A stretch of DNA of 34,702 nucleotides, taken from assembly GCF_003236385.1 (NCBI RefSeq), contig NZ_POUA01000033.1:1-34702 (forward strand), read 5' to 3'. This DNA is from Spongiactinospora gelatinilytica (lineage in GTDB: Bacteria; Actinomycetota; Actinomycetes; Streptosporangiales; Streptosporangiaceae). Under the pieces are notes generated by a model. The model made no database searches, was not told where the DNA came from, and saw only the letters and a program-made list of their open reading frames with translations. Position 1 is the stretch's first letter. Each line of letters begins with the position of its first letter. Of the stretch, positions 24,901 to 33,526 are shown one piece after another. The translations under genes were made by a program, and so were the position numbers.

Positions 24901-25093
24901 TCTCGGTGGCCGCATCGTAGCCGGAACACACCCACACCTGGCCGACCTCGTCGAAGAACAGCGGCCCCAGTTCTCTGATGGCATCGATATAACCGGAGGG
25001 GTCGGCGATCACTTCGGCGTGGGCGAGGTTGTGAATGCCGTGACGGGCACGCCGATAGGCGCGCCGGGCGTATGTGCTGGTCGAGTCACTCAT
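21911..25093 (-). CDS. Cytochrome P450-adenylation-carrier protein fusion (single NRPS-like polypeptide)
   Basis: A 1060-residue three-domain enzyme. P450 (about 25-425): ExxR at 304-307 (EVMR), haem motif GFGRHHCVG with Cys375, and I-helix GGYQT at 265-269, where Gln268 replaces the usual acid. Adenylation (about 455-925): A1 TYRDLDQ, A3 FTSGTSGRPRAV at 601-612, A4 NFDGWVFDL, A5 NLYGPAE, A7 YRTGD at 821-825, A10 Lys925 in LVGKLDR. A manual reading of the specificity residues gives D-G-F-T-A-A-L-V-W-K, with no match I can name. A Pro/Ala linker (930-980) contains a duplicated 12-residue unit. Carrier protein: LGGDSLS with phosphopantetheine Ser1018. No condensation or thioesterase domain. Inferred role: activate one amino acid, tether it, and oxidise it while tethered. 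ATG 25093 follows AAAAGGGA. Confidence 0.92.
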   Translation of the reverse strand: MSDSTSTYARRAYRRARHGIHNLAHAEVIADPSGYIDAIRELGPLFFDEVGQVWVCSGYDAATEILSDPRRFSSARFHSPDDLQRRNLGAVAGVVDMLSRQMLFLDPPDHIGPRAAIRDHFLPARVRRSDAALRDIVASVLTTLPGGGAIDLISDFAGRLPTALVAGLLGVTDRPERIGRWADAYERLLGSLSTLPGIKDEEVIATLDEAMAAFQNEAAARLSSPGTDLISSMTAGLRDRPPANVQDRDNALRTVAANCVVLAAGGYQTLTHLISSTLLLLERHPGQRRLLQDDPARIDSVINEVMRLTGSSQYVARRANTDHEIQGVGIRAGETVLVLLAAANLDPARFTDPKAMRIDRAEGRHLGFGFGRHHCVGAPYAERMARWAVLDFLARYPGYRFDTGPSALEWGRHANTRCLAHARVLLDGTPARDEREQPWSAEWNDTAVPLGPERCWHQVFERHAAVRPDAVAVIDRGTAHTYRDLDQRANALARLLRGRGVEPGRVAGVTMSRSVDFIIAVIAIGKAGGAFMVADPTCPPERLRAMIIEASARLLLTDERTRTGISALSLPAEILEAGTEARAATPPVTGVHSGDTAYVAFTSGTSGRPRAVAVNHEALVNLHVAQRRTLRLGAGDRVLQFFSPNFDGWVFDLASSLLSGAALLIGSADQLTVGPGLARLMRDGEVTVATLTPSVWAALPVLPMPRLRIVAAAGERLPPAVVRKWSAPGRRVLNLYGPAETAVWATWHECDDGDGEPPIGRPVPNKRVYLLDRDGRPVSVGHSGELHIGGIGIGRYLGRPDLMDERFLPDPFSTEPGRLLYRTGDICRWRPDGVLEYVGRRDRQVKIRGQRVELEEVERAIEAVPGVRACAVTQRGQSLEAVVVAESGSFDEPAIRGHLVARLHSGMIPARFAFVDELPRTLVGKLDRQESTSPEDRPVLEAASGSPPAPVLKAASGPPPRPHTTTVGERHGHPPEEPPFAEESRLTWRIACVFASCLKLPQRRVRATSDFFSLGGDSLSVAELLTSVERETGSLLDIEQIIGAPTPQAISAHVLTGRAS

Positions 25094-25118
25094 GACACGT
25101 CCCTTTTCGCCGGACGAT

Positions 25119-26141
25119 TCAGCGGTACCGTACTCGGGCCGGACTTCGATGGCCGATGATCAAATGTTTATCGCCGTCCGATCGCCGGACCGAGCCATCG
25201 GCGAATCCCGCGGCGGCGAGCAGGTCAAGATATTCTGCCGCGGTGCGATGCCTGCCGCGGGTCTCCACATGCATTTCGAGGTTCATCACCGCGGTCGAGA
25301 TCGGACCGGTCCGGTCGTCATCGAACAGGCGCTCCATGACCAGTACCCGCCCGCCGGGCTCGCACGCCCGGTACGCCTTGCCGAGCAGCTCACTGCATTC
25401 CGGATCCGGCCAGTTCGACATCACGTAACCGAGCGCGATGACATCGCCCTGCGGCAAGGGATCACGGAAGAAATCTCCCGCCACGAAGTCCAGTCGATCG
25501 GCCACGCCGTGCGCACGGGCCGCCTCCCTGGCGTACGGGGCCGCTTCGGGAAGGTCGAACACCACGGCCCGCAGGCCGGGCGCGTGCTTCAGCGCGGCGA
25601 CGGCGAACGGCCCGCTCGCGCCGCCCACGTCGACCAGGCACCGGTTTCCGGCCAGCTCCGCCAGACTCGCGAGGTCGCCCGATATCCCATAGCTCAAATT
25701 CCACATCGCGGCCATGAACTCACGGGTCGATTCCGCATCGCGGTAGAAACGCTCGTAGGGGCCGGGTTCTCCGGCATCCACCGCCGACTTGCCGTAGCGC
25801 AGATACGCTTCAAGGGTAGCGATCCGCCCGGCCGCGTCGCCGACCATATGGCCGACGAAACCACCGATGTAGTGCGGATCATCCGGGTCCAGATAGGGCC
25901 GCACTTCGCCGGGGATCGCGTAACGGCCGTCGTCCGCCCGCCGTAGGATCCCCGAGGCGGCGAGCACCAGCAGCATTCGTTCAACGGTGTCGGCATCGAG
26001 CCCCGAGTCGGCCGCGACCCCCGCCGCGGTCATCGGGCCATTGCCGAGCATATGGGCTAGAACCCCATATTTGTCCGCGAGATGCACCGCCGGTGTCACC
26101 AAAAGCCCGTAAACCGCGTTCTCCAGATGGACAGGGATCAT
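25119..26141 (-). CDS. SAM-dependent O-methyltransferase-family protein lacking the usual catalytic His
   Basis: A 340-residue member of the plant-type/small-molecule O-methyltransferase family (dimerisation winged helix about 1-100, Rossmann SAM domain after about 150). The SAM loop is DVGGASG at 171-177; the acidic SAM-ribose contact is probably Asp197 in VVFDLPEA. Where many members have LHDW with a catalytic His, this one has MSNW with Ser242. The anthracycline enzymes DnrK and RdmB also lack that His; DnrK methylates without a base and RdmB is a hydroxylase. Start ATG 26141 follows a G-rich ribosome-binding site. Its stop is 25 nt before the P450-NRPS start, so it leads the operon and probably tailors the same product. 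Confidence 0.9.
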   Translation of the reverse strand: MIPVHLENAVYGLLVTPAVHLADKYGVLAHMLGNGPMTAAGVAADSGLDADTVERMLLVLAASGILRRADDGRYAIPGEVRPYLDPDDPHYIGGFVGHMVGDAAGRIATLEAYLRYGKSAVDAGEPGPYERFYRDAESTREFMAAMWNLSYGISGDLASLAELAGNRCLVDVGGASGPFAVAALKHAPGLRAVVFDLPEAAPYAREAARAHGVADRLDFVAGDFFRDPLPQGDVIALGYVMSNWPDPECSELLGKAYRACEPGGRVLVMERLFDDDRTGPISTAVMNLEMHVETRGRHRTAAEYLDLLAAAGFADGSVRRSDGDKHLIIGHRSPARVRYR

Positions 26142-26261
26142 CGTCCCCCCCGAAGGCGGCTGATCAGCACCGCCCGCCGACGAATATCGCTTCTTCGTTC
26201 CATAATCGGGGTATCCAGGAACGAATACCAGCCCCTTCTCCAGCTTTTCCAGGGCCACTGT

Positions 26262-26275
26262 ATGACAGATGTCAT
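26262..26275. promoter_or_regulatory. Inverted repeat in divergent promoter region (putative operator)
   Basis: ATGACA and TGTCAT form perfect arms around GA, with a further TGACAT half-site at 26284-26289. The site lies in the 246-bp gap between the biosynthetic operon and the divergent membrane protein gene at 26388. The binding protein is unknown. The rest of 26142-26387 shows no supported gene. Confidence 0.45.
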
Positions 26276-26387
26276 GCGGACGGGTGACATCGGCACGCCG
26301 GTCGCTGTGGTTTCGGCACTACGCCCGCCCCGGGCGGCTCCCCGACGATTGCCGGTAGACACCCACCGGCGCAGAAGGAGTCCTCCG

Positions 26388-26954
26388 ATGGCGAGCATCA
26401 CCCCCCAGAGCACGAGCTGGACCGCGTGGCTTGCGGGCCGGTGGCCGACCGGGCTGGCGCTGGTGGCGTCGGCGTTGATGATCGGCGGCGGCGGGCCGGG
26501 GCAGGGGGTGGCCGGGTTCGGGCAGATCTTGCCGCTGTTGCCGTTGCTCTATCTGGTGATGGCCAAGCTGCATCGGCGCGAGTGGACCTGGCCGGGCCTC
26601 GGGATCGGGTCGGTCGCGATCTTCGGCCTTCAGTTGCTGGACATCCCGGTCGCCGCCGTGTTCACCGGGATCGCGCTGGTCGTGATGGTCTGGGCCGGGG
26701 TGGACGGGCAGGTGCGCAGGGACGGCGCGTTCCGGGCGCAGGCGCTCGGGATGGTCGTCTTCGGCGGGCTGGCGCTGGCCGGGCTGGCCGTCGATCCGGA
26801 CCTGGGCCGCTACCTGGTGGCGGCGGGCTGGTTCTTCCACGGCGTGTGGGACTTCGCGCACCTGCGGGCCAACAAGGTGGTGGCCCGCTCTTTCGCCGAG
26901 TGGTGCGGTGTCGTGGACATCGTGATCGCGGTCGCGCTGGTCCTGCTGCCCTAG
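26388..26954 (+). CDS. Small integral membrane protein, function unknown
   Basis: A 188-residue hydrophobic protein with about six membrane segments (roughly 17-36, 43-62, 68-86, 90-108, 117-136, 164-186) and a conserved-looking stretch near the end, GVWDFAHLRANKVVARSFAEWCGVVD. I cannot assign a family. ATG 26388 is supported by AGAAGGAG 8 nt upstream. It is divergent from the P450-NRPS operon and convergent with the sigma factor gene, their stops 1 nt apart. Confidence 0.82.
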   Translation: MASITPQSTSWTAWLAGRWPTGLALVASALMIGGGGPGQGVAGFGQILPLLPLLYLVMAKLHRREWTWPGLGIGSVAIFGLQLLDIPVAAVFTGIALVVMVWAGVDGQVRRDGAFRAQALGMVVFGGLALAGLAVDPDLGRYLVAAGWFFHGVWDFAHLRANKVVARSFAEWCGVVDIVIAVALVLLP

Positions 26955-26955
26955 A

Positions 26956-28281
26956 TCAGTCGAGGGCGGCGGCCTTGCGCAGGAGTACCGCACGCTCCCG
27001 GGCGTTGCCGCACAGGCGGGCGGCGAACTCCAGTTCGGCGCGGGCCTCGGCGCCGCGGCCGAGCCGGGCGAGCAGTTCGCCGCGCACGCCCGGCAGCAGG
27101 TGGGAGCCCGCGAGGCGGCCGGAGGCGGCCAGTTCGTCCACGATGGACAGCGCCAGGCCCGGCCCGTTCGCCATGGCGACGGCGACCGCGCGGTTGAGTT
27201 CGACGACGGGCGAGGGGGCCACCCGGCCGAGCGCCTCGTACAGCAGCACGATCCGCTCCCAGTCGGTCTCGGCCACCGAGGACGCCGACGCGTGGCAGGA
27301 GGCGATGGCCGCCTGGAGGCCGTACGGCCCGAGGCCGCGGCCGGCGGTGGCCCTGGCCAGGGCGGCCTGCCCGCGCCGGATCGCCGAGCGGTCCCACAGC
27401 CGGCGGTCCTGGTCCTCCAGCAGTACGGCCTCGCCGTCCGGGCCGGTGCGCGCCGGGAAGCGCGCGGAGGTCAGCTCGAACAGCGCGAGCAGCCCGTACA
27501 CCTCCGGCTCGCCGGGCAGCAGCGCGGCCAGCATCCGGGCCAGCCGAATCGCCTCGTAGGCGAGGTCGGCGCGCAGCAGGCGGTCGCCGGAGGTCGCCGT
27601 CGAACCCTCGGTGAAGGTCACATAGAGCACGCTCAGCACACCGCCGAGCCGTTCGCGGCGTTCGGCGGCGGGCGGCTGCTCGAACGGCACACCCGCCGCG
27701 GCGATCGTCTTCTTGGCCCGGGTGATCCGCGCCTGGACGGTCGGCACCGGCACCAGGAACGCCCGGGCGATCTCCTCGCTGGACAGGCCGCCCACCGCGC
27801 GCAGCGTCAGGGCCACCCGGGCCTCCGGCGACAGCACCGGGTGACAGGCCATGAAGATCAGTGCGAGGATGTCGTCGTCCACCCGGTCGGGGTCCCACGG
27901 CAGGTCGTCCTGCCGTTCCCGCGGGTCCACCGCGCCGGCGGCGGCCTCCCCCTCGGCGAGCCGGCCGGCCAGCATGGCGTACCGGGCGTCCAGGCCCGAC
28001 CTGCGGCGGAAGCCGTCGATGGCACGCCGCCGCGCGGTCGTGAGCAGCCAGCCCACCGGGTTCGCCGGGGCCCCCTCACGCGCCCAGGTGACCAGCGCCT
28101 CGGCCAGTGCCTCCTGGGCGACGTCCTCGGCGAGTTCCAGTTCGCCGGTGTAGCGGGCCAGCGCGGCGACGATCCGCGCCGACTCGATCCGCCACACGGC
28201 CTCGACGGCCCGCCGCGCCGACTCAGTGCCCGGCTGAGTGTCCGGCGCGGTGTCCGGGGAGCCGTTCTCGGCCGTGGGCAT
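26956..28281 (-). CDS. ECF sigma factor of the ECF42 type (with C-terminal TPR-like/DUF6596 domain)
   Basis: A 441-residue sigma factor with regions 2 and 4 in the first 200 residues: ELAEDVAQEALAEAL and PVGWLLTTARRRAIDGFRRR (region 2), LSSEEIARAFLVPVPTVQARITRAKKTI (region 4). A roughly 220-residue helical C-terminal extension holds AALLPGEPEVYGLLALFEL, DRRLWDRSAIRRGQAAL and VVELNRAVAVA. This long tail and pairing with a DGPF protein define ECF42. These sigma factors lack a classical anti-sigma; the C-terminal domain is thought to control activity. ATG 28281 overlaps the DGPF gene stop by one base (TGATG), so translation is coupled. Confidence 0.92.
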   Translation of the reverse strand: MPTAENGSPDTAPDTQPGTESARRAVEAVWRIESARIVAALARYTGELELAEDVAQEALAEALVTWAREGAPANPVGWLLTTARRRAIDGFRRRSGLDARYAMLAGRLAEGEAAAGAVDPRERQDDLPWDPDRVDDDILALIFMACHPVLSPEARVALTLRAVGGLSSEEIARAFLVPVPTVQARITRAKKTIAAAGVPFEQPPAAERRERLGGVLSVLYVTFTEGSTATSGDRLLRADLAYEAIRLARMLAALLPGEPEVYGLLALFELTSARFPARTGPDGEAVLLEDQDRRLWDRSAIRRGQAALARATAGRGLGPYGLQAAIASCHASASSVAETDWERIVLLYEALGRVAPSPVVELNRAVAVAMANGPGLALSIVDELAASGRLAGSHLLPGVRGELLARLGRGAEARAELEFAARLCGNARERAVLLRKAAALD

Positions 28282-28700
28282 CAGAGCTGGCCGGTCCGCT
28301 CGCGCCACGCCCGCTCGTTGATGACCCACTTGTTGTCCTGCGGGAACTCCTCGATGCTCGGCACCCGGCGGATCTCGCACTTGGTGCCGGGGATCGGCGG
28401 GAGCCGCTTGGCCCACTCGACGGCCTCCTCCTTGGTGGCGACGTCGAGAATGTAGTAGCCGCCGAACAATTCCTTGGTCTCCCCGTACGGGCCGTCGGTG
28501 ACCACCGGCGTCTCGCCGCTGAAGTCGACCACCACGCCCTGGGCCGGGTCGTCCAGGCCCTCGGCGGCGACGAGCACACCGGCCCGGATCAGCTCGTCGT
28601 TGAAGCGGCCCATGGTCTCCAGCATCTCCTCGAAGGAGACCTTGGACATCGCCTCCATGGTCTCGTCCGTCCCGCGCATGATCAGCATGTACTTCGCCAT
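28281..28700 (-). CDS. YCII-related DGPF-domain protein
   Basis: A 139-residue alpha/beta protein of the YCII/DGPF family: N-terminal KYMLIMRG strand, EMLETMGRFNDELIRAGVL helix, the name-giving motif in the variant TDGPYGETKELFGGYYIL, and the typical AVEWAKRLP helix. DGPF proteins are the constant partners of ECF42 sigma factors; their exact biochemical role is unsettled. ATG 28700 follows GAGGAGAA. It is the first gene of the two-gene operon. The 164 nt upstream (28701-28864) show no gene. Confidence 0.92.
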   Translation of the reverse strand: MAKYMLIMRGTDETMEAMSKVSFEEMLETMGRFNDELIRAGVLVAAEGLDDPAQGVVVDFSGETPVVTDGPYGETKELFGGYYILDVATKEEAVEWAKRLPPIPGTKCEIRRVPSIEEFPQDNKWVINERAWRERTGQL

Positions 28701-28864
28701 CGTGGTTCTCCTCGTTTCACCGGGCCGCCCTTTCGACCCTTTCACCCCAAGGTCGAACCGCGCTCCCATGGATCGACACGCTAGACGAAGTTTTTCCCGG
28801 CATCTCGCGCAGGGCCGCGTCCACAGGTTTCGGACACCTCAAGTGGCCGCCGCCCGCGGGGCGG

Positions 28865-29866
28865 TCATGACGAGCCCGGCTCGAAGAACTCCAGCGCGTT
28901 GCCGGCGAAGATCCGGGCGCGGTCGGGTTCGGTCAGTTCGGCGCACCCGCGTACGGCCGTGCCCGGCTCCTGCTCGCCGAGCGGGAACGGGTAGTCGGTG
29001 CCGAGCATCACCCGGTCGGCGCCCATGACCTCCACGAGCAGCCGCAGCGCCCGCGGGTCGAACACGGCCGAGTCCACGTAGAAGCGCGCGACGTACTCGG
29101 ACGGCGGCCGGGGCGAGTGCGCGCGTACCAGGTCCCGGTTGTGCCAGGCGTTCTCAGCCCGGCCCAGCAGGTAGGCGAAGCCGCCCCCGCCGTGGCAGAA
29201 GCACAGCTTCAGCGACTCCGGCAGCCGCTCGAAGGCCCCGGTCAGGATCAGCCCGAGGATGCTGAGCTGGGTCTCCGCGGGCATGCCGACCAGCCAGGAC
29301 AGCATGTGGTGGCCCATCCGGTCCGCGCCGAGCATGTCCCACGGGTGTACCAGGACCGGCACCCCCACGTTCCCGCAGTGCGCCAGGAATTCCACCAGCT
29401 CCGGGCGGTCGAGGTACCGCTCGCCGACGTGGTTGCCGAGATGTACCCCGCGGTGCCCGGCCGCGATGGCCCTGGTCATCGTGTCCACGGCGCGGTCCAC
29501 GTCCTGGAGCGGCACCTGGCACAGCGGCAGCAGCCGGTCGGGGGCGGCGGCGCAGTGCGCGAGAATCCGCTCGTTGACCAGGTCGCACCAGTCGGCGGCG
29601 CGGGCGGGGTCCGCGCCGTAGCCGAACAGCAACGGAGTCGAGGAGACCGCCTGCACGTCGATGCCGCGCGCGTCCATGTCGGCCAGCCGCCGTTCCGGCT
29701 CCCAGAGCCCGGCGGTGACCGGACGGTACTCGTCCTCGCCGCTCATCATCATGCCGCTGCCGTCGCCGTGGACGCGCAGCCACGGTCCGGCGTCCGCGCT
29801 GATGATCCGGCTCTCCGTCCGGGTGATGGCCGGGAAGATGTGGGCGTGGACGTCGATGACGGTCAC
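28865..29866 (-). CDS. 2-amino-3-carboxymuconate-6-semialdehyde decarboxylase (ACMSD family)
   Basis: A 333-residue amidohydrolase-2 family decarboxylase. Zinc ligands: His7 and His9 in DVHAHIFP, His in VLVHPWDM, His in CFCHGGGGFAYLLGR, and Asp in MLGTDYPFPLG. The length and the HAH...GTDYPF layout match ACMSD. It converts the ring-cleavage product of 3-hydroxyanthranilate to 2-aminomuconate semialdehyde, diverting it from spontaneous quinolinate formation. Start is GTG 29866, 6 nt after AAGGAG. It lies 32 nt downstream of the 3-hydroxyanthranilate dioxygenase gene and is the last gene of the operon. Confidence 0.92.
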   Translation of the reverse strand: MTVIDVHAHIFPAITRTESRIISADAGPWLRVHGDGSGMMMSGEDEYRPVTAGLWEPERRLADMDARGIDVQAVSSTPLLFGYGADPARAADWCDLVNERILAHCAAAPDRLLPLCQVPLQDVDRAVDTMTRAIAAGHRGVHLGNHVGERYLDRPELVEFLAHCGNVGVPVLVHPWDMLGADRMGHHMLSWLVGMPAETQLSILGLILTGAFERLPESLKLCFCHGGGGFAYLLGRAENAWHNRDLVRAHSPRPPSEYVARFYVDSAVFDPRALRLLVEVMGADRVMLGTDYPFPLGEQEPGTAVRGCAELTEPDRARIFAGNALEFFEPGSS

Positions 29867-29898
29867 GGGCTTCTCCTTGGTCCGGTGCCGGTACGGCG

Positions 29899-31009
<1,111 letters not shown>

Positions 31010-31021
31010 GTCCCCGCCCCC

Positions 31022-32467
31022 TCAGATCCGCACGCAGACGTTGACCGGCTCGGAGAAGAAGTCCAGCGAGTACTCCCCGCCTTCCCGCCCGATCCCGGAC
31101 GCCTTGACCCCGCCGAACGGAGTCCGCAGGTCGCGCAGGTTCCAGCAGTTCACCCAGACGATGCCCGCTTCGACGCGGGGCGCCACCCGGTGCGCCCGGG
31201 ACAGGTCGCTCGTCCACACGGTGACGGCCAGGCCGTACGCGCTGTCGTTGGCCAGCCGGACCGCCTCGTCCTCGGCGTCGAACGGAGCCACGTGGCAGAC
31301 CGGTCCGAAGATCTCCTCCCGGACGGTCCTGGCCGTGGGCGGCAGGCCGGTCAGTACCGTTGGTTCCACGTGGAACCCTTGGTCGCGGCGGTCCCCGAAG
31401 TCCGGTACGCCACCGCCCGCCACCACGGTCGCGCCCTCCTCGACGGCGAGCCGGTAGTACGACAGCACCTTGTCCCGGTGCGCGGCCGAGATCATCGGCC
31501 CGTAGCCGGTCAGCTCGCGGGCGCGCTCGCCCAGCGCCGCCACGAACCGATCGAAGATCGGCCGCTCGACGTAGACCCGCTCGGTGCACAGGCAGATCTG
31601 GCCGGAGTGGGTGAAGGCGGACCGCGCGGTCCCCTCCACGGCGGCCTCGAAGTCGGCGTCGGCGAAGACCAGCGCGGCGTTCTTGCCGCCCAGCTCGAAC
31701 GACACGGGGGTGACGTGGTCGGCGGCGGCCCGCATGATGGCCGACCCGGTGGCCGACTCCCCGGTGAAGGCGATGGCGTCCACCCCGGGGTGGCCGGTCA
31801 GGAACTCGCCGGCCGCGCCCGCCCCATGCCCGTGGACCAGGTTGAACGCGCCCGCCGGAAAGCCGGTCTCGTGGATCACCTCGGCGAGCAGCGCGGCGGT
31901 GCCGGGGGTCTCCTCCGACGGCTTGGCCACCACGGCGTTGCCCGCCGCCAGGGCAGGGGCGACCTTCCAGGACAGCAGGAGCAGCGGGAGGTTCCACGGC
32001 GAGATGACCGCGACGACGCCGAGCGGACGCCGTACCGTGTAGTTCAGCGCCTGGCCGTGGGGCGAGGCCGTGTGGAAGGCGCTGTCGCGGCGCGCGTAGA
32101 GCAGGTCGGCGTACGCCCGGAAGTTGTCGATCGCGCGCGGGATGTCCATGGTCTCGGCCAGGGCGCGGGGCTTGCCGGTCTCGCGTACCTCGGTGTCCAC
32201 GAACTCACCGAACCTGGCCGCGATGCCGTCGGCGATGCGACGCAGGGCCGTCGCACGGTCCTGGGCGGACATGCTCCCCCACGAGCCCGACAGCGCGCCG
32301 CGCGCCGCGCGGACCGCCTCGTCGACGAGACACCTGGGCGCTTCGGGGACGGCCCCGATCACGGCCCCGTCGGCAGGGTCGATGAGCGGGAAGGTGTCGT
32401 CCGCCCACCGGAAGGACCCGGCCACGTACATGGCCACCGGGTCTGGTCCCGGAGCTGTTCGCCGCAT
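31022..32467 (-). CDS. 2-aminomuconate / 2-hydroxymuconate semialdehyde dehydrogenase (ALDH family)
   Basis: A 481-residue NAD-dependent aldehyde dehydrogenase. Visible: [19 protein letters not shown] (cofactor region), FTGESATG, catalytic Glu in [11 protein letters not shown], and catalytic Cys in [18 protein letters not shown], a segment typical of the muconic-semialdehyde subgroup; the GPVCHV and [13 protein letters not shown] blocks follow. It should oxidise 2-aminomuconate semialdehyde made by the ACMSD in the same operon. ATG 32467, with GGAAGGGG upstream, was chosen; the long open frame upstream of it crosses the lysR promoter and is not coding. First gene of the operon, divergent from a LysR regulator. 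Confidence 0.93.
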   Translation of the reverse strand: MRRTAPGPDPVAMYVAGSFRWADDTFPLIDPADGAVIGAVPEAPRCLVDEAVRAARGALSGSWGSMSAQDRATALRRIADGIAARFGEFVDTEVRETGKPRALAETMDIPRAIDNFRAYADLLYARRDSAFHTASPHGQALNYTVRRPLGVVAVISPWNLPLLLLSWKVAPALAAGNAVVAKPSEETPGTAALLAEVIHETGFPAGAFNLVHGHGAGAAGEFLTGHPGVDAIAFTGESATGSAIMRAAADHVTPVSFELGGKNAALVFADADFEAAVEGTARSAFTHSGQICLCTERVYVERPIFDRFVAALGERARELTGYGPMISAAHRDKVLSYYRLAVEEGATVVAGGGVPDFGDRRDQGFHVEPTVLTGLPPTARTVREEIFGPVCHVAPFDAEDEAVRLANDSAYGLAVTVWTSDLSRAHRVAPRVEAGIVWVNCWNLRDLRTPFGGVKASGIGREGGEYSLDFFSEPVNVCVRI

Positions 32468-32530
32468 TACCGCCCCTTCCACATCAGCCCGCCCAACAGC
32501 GGACAAATGAGATGATGCGCCACGCGGGTA

Positions 32531-32566
32531 TATCACGCTAATATCGGTTTTTGCGTTATGTATAAC
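32531..32566. promoter_or_regulatory. Putative LysR-type binding sites between divergent genes
   Basis: TATCACGCTAATA at 32531-32543 has the T-N11-A form with TAT/ATA ends. GTTATGTATAAC at 32555-32566 is an imperfect palindrome with 5-bp arms. Both lie in the unusually AT-rich middle of the 121-bp dehydrogenase-lysR gap, two helical turns apart, as expected for recognition and activation sites of a LysR protein. Confidence 0.55.
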
Positions 32567-32588
32567 CGCCCTGTGATAGGAGGCGGCC

Positions 32589-33515
32589 ATGCGTCCGGTC
32601 GATCTGCTGAACGGGCGGCTCAAGCTGCGCCACCTCGTGCTGGTCGTGGTGATCGCCGAGCAGGGCAGCGTGCTCCGCGCGGCCGAGCACCTCCGCCTCG
32701 CCCAGCCCGCCGTCACGCGGGCGCTGCGCGAGGCGGAGCAGTTCCTCGGGGTCGCGCTGTTCACCCGGGGGCCGCGCGGGGTGACCCCCACGCTGTTCGG
32801 CGAGGCGTTCATCGAGCACGCCAGGACCGTGCTCGCCGAGTTGCGCCGGGCCGGGGAGCGCATCGACGAGCTGAACCGGGGCGACGTCGGCACCGTGACC
32901 ATCGGCACCCTGCTCGCCGGGTCGAACGTACTGCTGCCCCGGGCCATCGCGGCGCTCAAGGCCGACCGGCCGGGCATCACCGTGATCGTGCAGGAGGCCA
33001 CCTTCGACACCCAGGTACCCCGCCTGCTGGACGGCGAGATCGACATGATCCTCGGCCGGCTCAACCCGATCGAGGACCAGCCCGCCCTGCGCCAGATCAC
33101 CCTCTACAGCGAGCCGGTCCGCCTGGTCGCGCGGGCCGGCCACCCGGCGCAGACCCTCCCCGGGCTCACCCTGCCCGACCTGCTCACCTACCCGTGGGTA
33201 CTGCCGCTGGAACAGACCTCGCTGCGGCATGAGCTGGAGCAGGTGTTCCGGAACGAAGGGCTGGAACTCCCGCACAACCGCGTCGAGTGCACCTCGATCC
33301 TCACCGTGCGTACGCTGCTCCGGGACACCGACATGGTCGCCGCCCTGCCGGAGCTGGTCGCCCGCACCGACCCGGCCCTCGCGCTGCTGCCCATGCCGCC
33401 GGCCTCGGTACGCCGCCTGGTCGGCGTCACCTTCCCCGCCCACCGCCCGCTGACGCCGTCGGCCCGCCTGATGCTTGACCACTTCCACGCCCAGGCCGTC
33501 GAGCTGACCGCATGA
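32589..33515 (+). CDS. LysR-family regulator of the 3-hydroxyanthranilate operon (putative)
   Basis: A 308-residue LysR-type regulator: winged helix at about 12-70 (GSVLRAAEHLRLAQPAVTRALREAEQFLG), linker helix, and effector domain from about 98. The RLKLRHLVLVVVIAEQGS start resembles the GbpR/PcaQ group that governs aromatic-acid or sugar catabolism. AGGAGG precedes ATG 32589. It is divergent from the dehydrogenase-RidA-HAAO-ACMSD operon, so it probably activates it in response to a pathway intermediate; the inducer is inferred only. Confidence 0.93.
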   Translation: MRPVDLLNGRLKLRHLVLVVVIAEQGSVLRAAEHLRLAQPAVTRALREAEQFLGVALFTRGPRGVTPTLFGEAFIEHARTVLAELRRAGERIDELNRGDVGTVTIGTLLAGSNVLLPRAIAALKADRPGITVIVQEATFDTQVPRLLDGEIDMILGRLNPIEDQPALRQITLYSEPVRLVARAGHPAQTLPGLTLPDLLTYPWVLPLEQTSLRHELEQVFRNEGLELPHNRVECTSILTVRTLLRDTDMVAALPELVARTDPALALLPMPPASVRRLVGVTFPAHRPLTPSARLMLDHFHAQAVELTA

Positions 33516-33526
33516 TCCGGCGGGGG

